Positions 8,301 to 11,763 of a stretch of DNA of 11,763 nt are shown here, piece by piece. The stretch covers positions 1 through 11,763 of the forward strand of contig JASHZC010000176.1 of assembly GCA_030042755.1 (NCBI GenBank), given 5' to 3'. The stretch is from Vulcanimicrobiota bacterium (GTDB taxonomy: Bacteria; Eremiobacterota; Eremiobacteria; Baltobacterales; Baltobacteraceae). The notes under the pieces are model-generated. The model was not told the origin of the DNA, searched no databases, and worked only from the letters and a program-made list of their open reading frames with translations. The position numbers and the translations under genes were made by a program. Every line of letters starts with the position of its first letter. Positions within the stretch are counted from its first letter, which is position 1.

Positions 8301-8991
8301 TCTCACGATTCTCGTCTTGATCGCAGCGGCGTTCGGCTTCGCTGCCTTTTGGGATCCGCCGATCGGCGTTCCGGGATTTTGGATTTTCGTCGGGGCAATC
8401 GTCGTACTGTTGCTGTGGAATCGCTTTAATAGGGCGGCCGCGGCGAAGCGGTGGATCGCGCAAGCCTCCGACGCACCAATCGTGCTCGCGATGCCGTTTC
8501 ACGATCGATGGCGGGTACTCTCCGGCGGTCCGAACCCCGCCCACAATCACCATCAGTCGAAACGCGATCAGTATTTCGCCTACGATTTTCTGCGCGACGA
8601 TGGCGACTCGTGGGATCAGCCGATACTTGCACCCTGCGACGGAATGGTCGTGCACGTCGAAAATCGTCAAGACGACGCGCCGCCTGGCGCGCGGAGTCAC
8701 CATCGCGCGCGGCCGCTTGGAAACTATGTGTCGATCCAGACGCCGCAGGGATACGTCATCTTGGCACACTTGCGTGCGGGATCGGTTGGCGTTCGCGTTG
8801 GCGATACGGTGCGGGCCGGCGACGAGATCGGACGTTGCGGGAATTCTGGAAACACCAGTGGAGCGCATCTGCACGTTCACGCCCAAGATCAGCCGAGTCA
8901 GTCGATCGATGGAGCGGAGGGCGTTCCCATCGCCTTTCTGGACGACGACGGTGAACCCGTGCTCCTCGAGTACGGAGACCGGTTAGGGTAA
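8284..8991 (+). CDS. Membrane-anchored M23-family (LytM/lysostaphin-type) peptidase
   Basis: A 235-residue protein starting with GTG. Two hydrophobic segments lie near the N-terminus (about residues 7-23 and 30-47) with only a short PIGVPGF turn between them, so the C-terminal domain may be on the same side as the N-terminus unless the first segment is a cleaved or re-entrant helix. The C-terminal half is a beta-rich M23 fold: NHHQS..D..FAYDF (H89/H90 and D101) as the first metal site, VILAHL as the catalytic His strand, and GNSGNTSGAHLHVH with HLHVH at 195-199 as the second. The zinc ligands therefore look intact. M23 enzymes cut peptidoglycan cross-bridges or other small peptides. It overlaps the ligase gene by 17 bases, so it is read from the catabolic operon, an odd partner. 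It is convergent with RidA and overlaps it by 9 bases. Confidence 0.85.
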   Translation: MRPPNSLTILVLIAAAFGFAAFWDPPIGVPGFWIFVGAIVVLLLWNRFNRAAAAKRWIAQASDAPIVLAMPFHDRWRVLSGGPNPAHNHHQSKRDQYFAYDFLRDDGDSWDQPILAPCDGMVVHVENRQDDAPPGARSHHRARPLGNYVSIQTPQGYVILAHLRAGSVGVRVGDTVRAGDEIGRCGNSGNTSGAHLHVHAQDQPSQSIDGAEGVPIAFLDDDGEPVLLEYGDRLG

Positions 8992-9372
8992 CACGGCGGT
9001 CGCTTCGATCTCGACTTTGGCGCCGTCTTCGAGCAAATCGGCGACTTCGACGAGCGTCATCGCCGGAAAATTCGCGCCGAATAGTTCGCGATAGATCGCT
9101 CCGAGCTCGGGCGCAGCGTCGCGATACTCGTGTTTGTCGGTAACATACCACGTCAAGCGCGTCACGTGCTCGGCGTCGCCGCCCGCAGCTCGAAGCACTG
9201 CCAACACATTCCGCAGTGCCTGTGCGCTTTGCTCGAGAAAATCCCGGGAGACGATCTCGTTGCGCTCGTCCCAACCGATCTGACCTGCGACGAACAGCAG
9301 ACGGCCTCGCGCGATAATGCCGTTGCTATAGCCTTTGGGACGGGGCCATCCTTCGGGCTGGATCGACGTCAT
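8983..9372 (-). CDS. RidA (YjgF/YER057c/UK114) family protein without the deaminase arginine
   Basis: A 129-residue RidA-like protein starting with ATG at 9372. The family signatures are YSNGIIARGRLLFVAGQIGWD near the start, the central QSAQALRNVLAVLRAAGG, and the end NFPAMTLVEVADLL...VEIEATAVL. In active RidA deaminases the last region reads PARS/T.VEVA; here the Arg (R105 of E. coli RidA) is Met (M105). It should therefore not act as a standard 2-aminoacrylate deaminase, and belongs with the Rid groups lacking that Arg. RidA-type genes are known companions of 2-aminobenzoate clusters, where handling of an enamine/imine ring intermediate is plausible. The reading frame runs open far upstream to 9657, but that part only mirrors the transporter gene. 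The start at 9372 has GGAGG ten bases before it and overlaps the transporter stop as ATGA. Confidence 0.92.
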   Translation of the reverse strand: MTSIQPEGWPRPKGYSNGIIARGRLLFVAGQIGWDERNEIVSRDFLEQSAQALRNVLAVLRAAGGDAEHVTRLTWYVTDKHEYRDAAPELGAIYRELFGANFPAMTLVEVADLLEDGAKVEIEATAVLP

Positions 9373-10286
9373 ATGCTCGTTTCCTCCAAACGCGATGTGC
9401 GGCTTACAAACGAAACGTTGCCGAGCACGTAGGCAAGGACCATCCCGCCGACGCAAACCGCTGCTCCTACGAGCTCGTGTTCCGTGAATGCAGCGTGGAG
9501 CATCGGTACGCTCAAGATGCCGGTGAATACCGGCGTTGCGAACTGAAAAATCGATCCCTTTCCGGCGCCGAGTTGGTTGATGCCGTAAATCCACACCGGG
9601 TACGTGAGCAAGATCGGGAAGAACGTTGCATACAGTATGCGCCACCACACGTCCCAACCAAGCGCAAAAAGGTTGGTATGCAACAGCGCGGGCACGCCAC
9701 CCGGGGCTAGAATCAACGCCCCGATAAACATCGTGATCGCCAACAGCTCGAGCGTCGAGTACCGTGCCAGCAGGCGCGATCCGACGACGTTATATATGGC
9801 GAACACGAACGCCGAACCGAGCACCAAGAGATCGCCGACGCGCAACGTTGCGTTTCCGGAAAACGCGCCTTCGAAGATCGCAACGCCGAGCAACGCGATC
9901 GCGGCTCCGATCCAGCGCCCGCTGCGTACTCGCTCGTGCCCGCGAACGGCGACGATCGCTAGCGTAAAGAGCGGGGCCATCGCGCCGAGCAGCGCGGTGG
10001 CGAACGGTGTGGTCCTTGCGAGACCGAAGACCCAGAGATACTGGTAGAAGCCATATCCGCATGCCCCGCACAAGAGGAGCCTTGGAATGTCGGCCCGTTC
10101 GACGTGAATCCGTCCGCCGCTGATCCAAACGAACGCGAACGCGAGCGGCGTCATGACGACGAAGCGTAAGAACGTGAAGGCGAGCGGGTTCATGTGCTCG
10201 ATGGCCTGCTTCGCGAAGATCATGTTCAATGCCCAAGCGAGGACCACATAGAGAAGGGCGGTGTAAATCAGCAGGCGGCGCGGCAC
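9369..10286 (-). CDS. EamA/DMT-superfamily membrane transporter
   Basis: About 305 residues with ten hydrophobic segments in two five-helix halves, the normal EamA (RhaT/YdcZ-like drug/metabolite transporter) layout. The first half opens VPRRLLIYTALLYVVLAWAL and includes PLAFTFLRFVVMTPLAF; the second half has VGDLLVLGSAFVFAIYNVVG, the internal-repeat counterpart, and GAGKGSIFQFATPVFTGIL near its end. Such carriers usually export amino acids or other small metabolites. The frame continues upstream to an ATG at 10367, adding 27 polar residues that would overlap the divergent hydrolase gene by 57 bases; I chose the GTG at 10286 just before the first helix, though it has no clear Shine-Dalgarno. 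The stop TGA overlaps the RidA ATG by four bases, so the two are translated together. This pairing suggests a substrate from the same pathway, for example anthranilate or a breakdown product, but direction and substrate are not visible. Confidence 0.85.
   Translation of the reverse strand: MPRRLLIYTALLYVVLAWALNMIFAKQAIEHMNPLAFTFLRFVVMTPLAFAFVWISGGRIHVERADIPRLLLCGACGYGFYQYLWVFGLARTTPFATALLGAMAPLFTLAIVAVRGHERVRSGRWIGAAIALLGVAIFEGAFSGNATLRVGDLLVLGSAFVFAIYNVVGSRLLARYSTLELLAITMFIGALILAPGGVPALLHTNLFALGWDVWWRILYATFFPILLTYPVWIYGINQLGAGKGSIFQFATPVFTGILSVPMLHAAFTEHELVGAAVCVGGMVLAYVLGNVSFVSRTSRLEETSI
9383..9387 (-). promoter_or_regulatory. Shine-Dalgarno site that decides the RidA start
   Basis: GGAGG on the minus strand lies ten bases before the ATG at 9372, inside the last codons of the transporter gene. 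It singles out the 129-residue protein over the long upstream extension. Confidence 0.65.
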
Positions 10287-10310
10287 GATGAAGCGCAGTT
10301 TCGAGCGTTG

Positions 10311-11102
10311 ATGGACGCCTCCATGCAATTCATCGAAAATGGCTCGCTGCGCTTGTGCGTCGAGCATCGCGGAACGGGTTCACGCCACGTGCTGTTCGTG
10401 CACGGCTGGATTTCGTCACGCCGCATGTGGTACGACGTCGCCGCTCTGCTCGATCCGCAGGAATTTTCGGTTCATCTCCTCGACTTGCGCGGCTGCGGGC
10501 GCTCCGACCGTCCCTTGCACGGTCACGATCTCGTCGGCTACGCAAGTGACGTACGCGTTGCTCTCGAGGCGATCGAGGCACCCGTTACGCTGATCGGGCA
10601 TTCGATGGGTGGAAAACTGGCGCAATACGTCGCCTCCGAGCGCCCGCCTAACCTGGAACGATTGATTTTGGTGGCGCCGGGAACGGCGCGCGGCGCGAAG
10701 GGCTCGCCGCGTCATCGAGCGCTCACGTTGGATACCTATGGATCGCGCGAACGCATCGAGCGCTTTCAGCGCGCGGCGATGCGCCGCGACGTCGAAGCGG
10801 CGGCCATGGAACGCATTGTGGACGATGCGCTCGTTGCGTCCTACGAACATTGGATCGGATGGTACGATCGCGGTCGCGCTGCGGAATTCTCGGATAAACT
10901 CGCGGCGATTGCGGTTCCTACTCTTGCCGTCGGCGGCGCGAGCGATCCGCTCGTCTCACCCGCCGCAATAAAACGCGACGTGACCGGCGCGATCGCCGGA
11001 GCGGTATTCGTGCTGCTTCTCAACGCGGGACACAATCTTCCAATCGAAACACCGCATGAAATTGCGCAAGCCGTGCGCACGTTCGGAAGCGACCGTATCT
11101 AA
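10311..11102 (+). CDS. Alpha/beta-fold hydrolase
   Basis: A 263-residue hydrolase from ATG at 10311; a second in-frame ATG at 10323 would shorten it by four residues. Neither start has a strong Shine-Dalgarno. The fold markers are FVHGWISSRRMW (oxyanion loop), LLDLRGCGRSDRP, the nucleophile elbow GHSMGG (S98), the acid in GGASDPLVS (D212) and the base in NAGHNLPIE (H241), so the triad is complete. The family includes esterases, thioesterases, C-C bond hydrolases and enol-lactone hydrolases, and sequence alone does not choose. It is divergent from the EamA-RidA pair, with only 24 bases between the chosen starts, and ends overlapping the following minus-strand gene by four bases. Being in the anthranilate-type neighbourhood, it might hydrolyse a ring-opening product or a CoA thioester; this is inference. 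Confidence 0.88.
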   Translation: MDASMQFIENGSLRLCVEHRGTGSRHVLFVHGWISSRRMWYDVAALLDPQEFSVHLLDLRGCGRSDRPLHGHDLVGYASDVRVALEAIEAPVTLIGHSMGGKLAQYVASERPPNLERLILVAPGTARGAKGSPRHRALTLDTYGSRERIERFQRAAMRRDVEAAAMERIVDDALVASYEHWIGWYDRGRAAEFSDKLAAIAVPTLAVGGASDPLVSPAAIKRDVTGAIAGAVFVLLLNAGHNLPIETPHEIAQAVRTFGSDRI

Positions 11103-11763
11103 GGATCCCAAGCCGGTGCCGAGGTCGCCGAGCTTTCAACGAGTGGCTGCCAGACGTTACCTGCGCTCGCCGCACCTGTTCCGCTCGCGTCGTATTCAAC
11201 CGTAATCAGCGAGTTCGGGGCACCCGCATCGTCGCCGGGGCCGCCCGCAGCAAGCCCGGCGATGCTCGCGTCCGTTCCGCCGACAATTGCTGCGAAGGGT
11301 GCCGTCGCGAACGTCCGATAGGCGACGAGTTGCGAACGCATGGCGAGCTGCGCTCCGCTTGCAGCGCTCGCCGTGCTCGAAATGACGAAGGCAGCGCGCG
11401 CCTCGATCACGGCGCTATTCTCTTGGAGCATTACCGTGCAGCCGGTCTGCGGGCAACTCGCCGGACTGCTCGGCGCCGGCGACGGTGTTGCAAAGCTCGT
11501 CACGACGTTGATTTCGCATCCGCTTGTGTCGCCGTAGGCGCACGTAGCAATCGGCGCAGGTAGGGCGAACGCGGAGGTCTGTGGATCGGCTGCAACCGCC
11601 TGTGCGATCGCAGCCTGCGCGCTATACGAGCCGGATACAATTGCGCTCCGTACGGCATCGGCGGCACGCTCCCGCAGCGCTGCTTGCGCGAGCGCCGCCG
11701 CGCCGTGAGCGATGGTTTCTCCGAGCACCGCAAGGAGCGCGAGAAGAAACAACGTTCTCAGGA
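11099..11763 (-). CDS. Ala/Ser-rich protein with one N-terminal membrane helix, pilin-like, 5' partial
   Basis: The minus-strand frame ends with TAG at 11101-11099 and is open to the right edge of the window. A TTG at 11752 could serve as a start, but the residues before it (LRT) continue the pattern, so the true start is probably outside. The visible N-terminus is one hydrophobic helix (LFLLALLAVLGETIAHGAAA) followed by AQAALRERAADAVR, a layout seen in PilX-like minor pilins and other single-helix pilus-assembly proteins. The rest, about 180 residues, is rich in Ala, Ser, Gly, Thr and Pro, has two Cys pairs (TCAYGDTSGC and SCPQTGC) that could form disulfides, and ends NVWQPLVESSATSAPAWDP. 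No catalytic motif is visible. It is most likely anchored at the membrane and exposed outside. I do not recognise a family with confidence; a minor pseudopilin is the best guess, and the genes beyond the edge should settle it. Confidence 0.6.
   Translation of the reverse strand, partial: LRTLFLLALLAVLGETIAHGAAALAQAALRERAADAVRSAIVSGSYSAQAAIAQAVAADPQTSAFALPAPIATCAYGDTSGCEINVVTSFATPSPAPSSPASCPQTGCTVMLQENSAVIEARAAFVISSTASAASGAQLAMRSQLVAYRTFATAPFAAIVGGTDASIAGLAAGGPGDDAGAPNSLITVEYDASGTGAASAGNVWQPLVESSATSAPAWDP

Noticed and set aside
9373..9657. N-terminal extension of RidA up to 9657
   Set aside because: These bases code for the transporter in another frame; the extension is Arg/His-rich with no homology pattern, while the ATG at 9372 has a ribosome site and begins the family fold.
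10194..10310. Longer N-terminus for the alpha/beta hydrolase
   Set aside because: It is antisense to the first helices of the transporter gene, and the hydrolase fold begins right after the ATG at 10311.
1..11763. tRNA, rRNA, CRISPR repeats, insertion-sequence ends or phage attachment sites
   Set aside because: No direct repeats with regular spacers, transposase motifs, terminal inverted repeats or RNA-gene signatures were seen, and almost all bases belong to recognisable protein genes.

Overview
This window is bacterial chromosomal DNA with high G+C, almost wholly coding. Genes lie on both strands, gaps are very short, and several neighbouring genes overlap by 4 to 17 bases. Start sites mostly carry Shine-Dalgarno sequences of the AGGAG/GGAGG type. 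There is no rRNA, tRNA, insertion sequence, CRISPR array or phage gene. The sequence alone does not fix the taxon. The style (high G+C, very compact, secreted S9 peptidase, GT39-type glycosyltransferase, pilin-like protein) would suit a soil bacterium of an under-cultured phylum such as Eremiobacterota/WPS-2, but that is a guess.

The core of the window is a set of catabolic genes that together look like the hybrid, CoA-dependent aerobic pathway for 2-aminobenzoate (anthranilate), the type described from Azoarcus evansii. The parts are: a 2-aminobenzoate-CoA ligase (6678-8300); the C-terminal end of a two-domain monooxygenase/reductase of the 2-aminobenzoyl-CoA monooxygenase or salicylyl-CoA 5-hydroxylase type (1-204); a short-chain dehydrogenase (194-967); a divergent crotonase (4750-5538); an acyl-CoA dehydrogenase (5546-6676); a RidA-family protein (8983-9372); and an alpha/beta hydrolase (10311-11102). 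In the expected scheme the ligase makes the CoA thioester, the monooxygenase/reductase de-aromatises the ring, and beta-oxidation-like enzymes oxidise and open the ring, with RidA and possibly the hydrolase handling imine/enamine or ring-opening steps.

Layout. 1-967 (+): monooxygenase tail and SDR, overlapping by 11 bases. 1052-3154 (+): secreted S9 prolyl-oligopeptidase-type peptidase. 3178-4692 (-): membrane GT39/ArnT-like glycosyltransferase, convergent with the peptidase across a small hairpin. 4750-8991 (+): compact run crotonase, acyl-CoA dehydrogenase, ligase, M23-type membrane peptidase. 10286-8983 (-): EamA/DMT transporter and RidA, coupled by an ATGA overlap. 10311-11102 (+): alpha/beta hydrolase, divergent from the transporter. 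11763-11099 (-): Ala/Ser-rich protein with one N-terminal hydrophobic helix, pilin-like, running off the right edge.

The most notable points are that the anthranilate-type genes are broken up by a peptidase and a glycosyltransferase, that the crotonase lacks both canonical glutamates, and that the RidA protein has methionine where the deaminase arginine should be. I saw no wholly novel system. These substitutions inside one pathway are the best leads.
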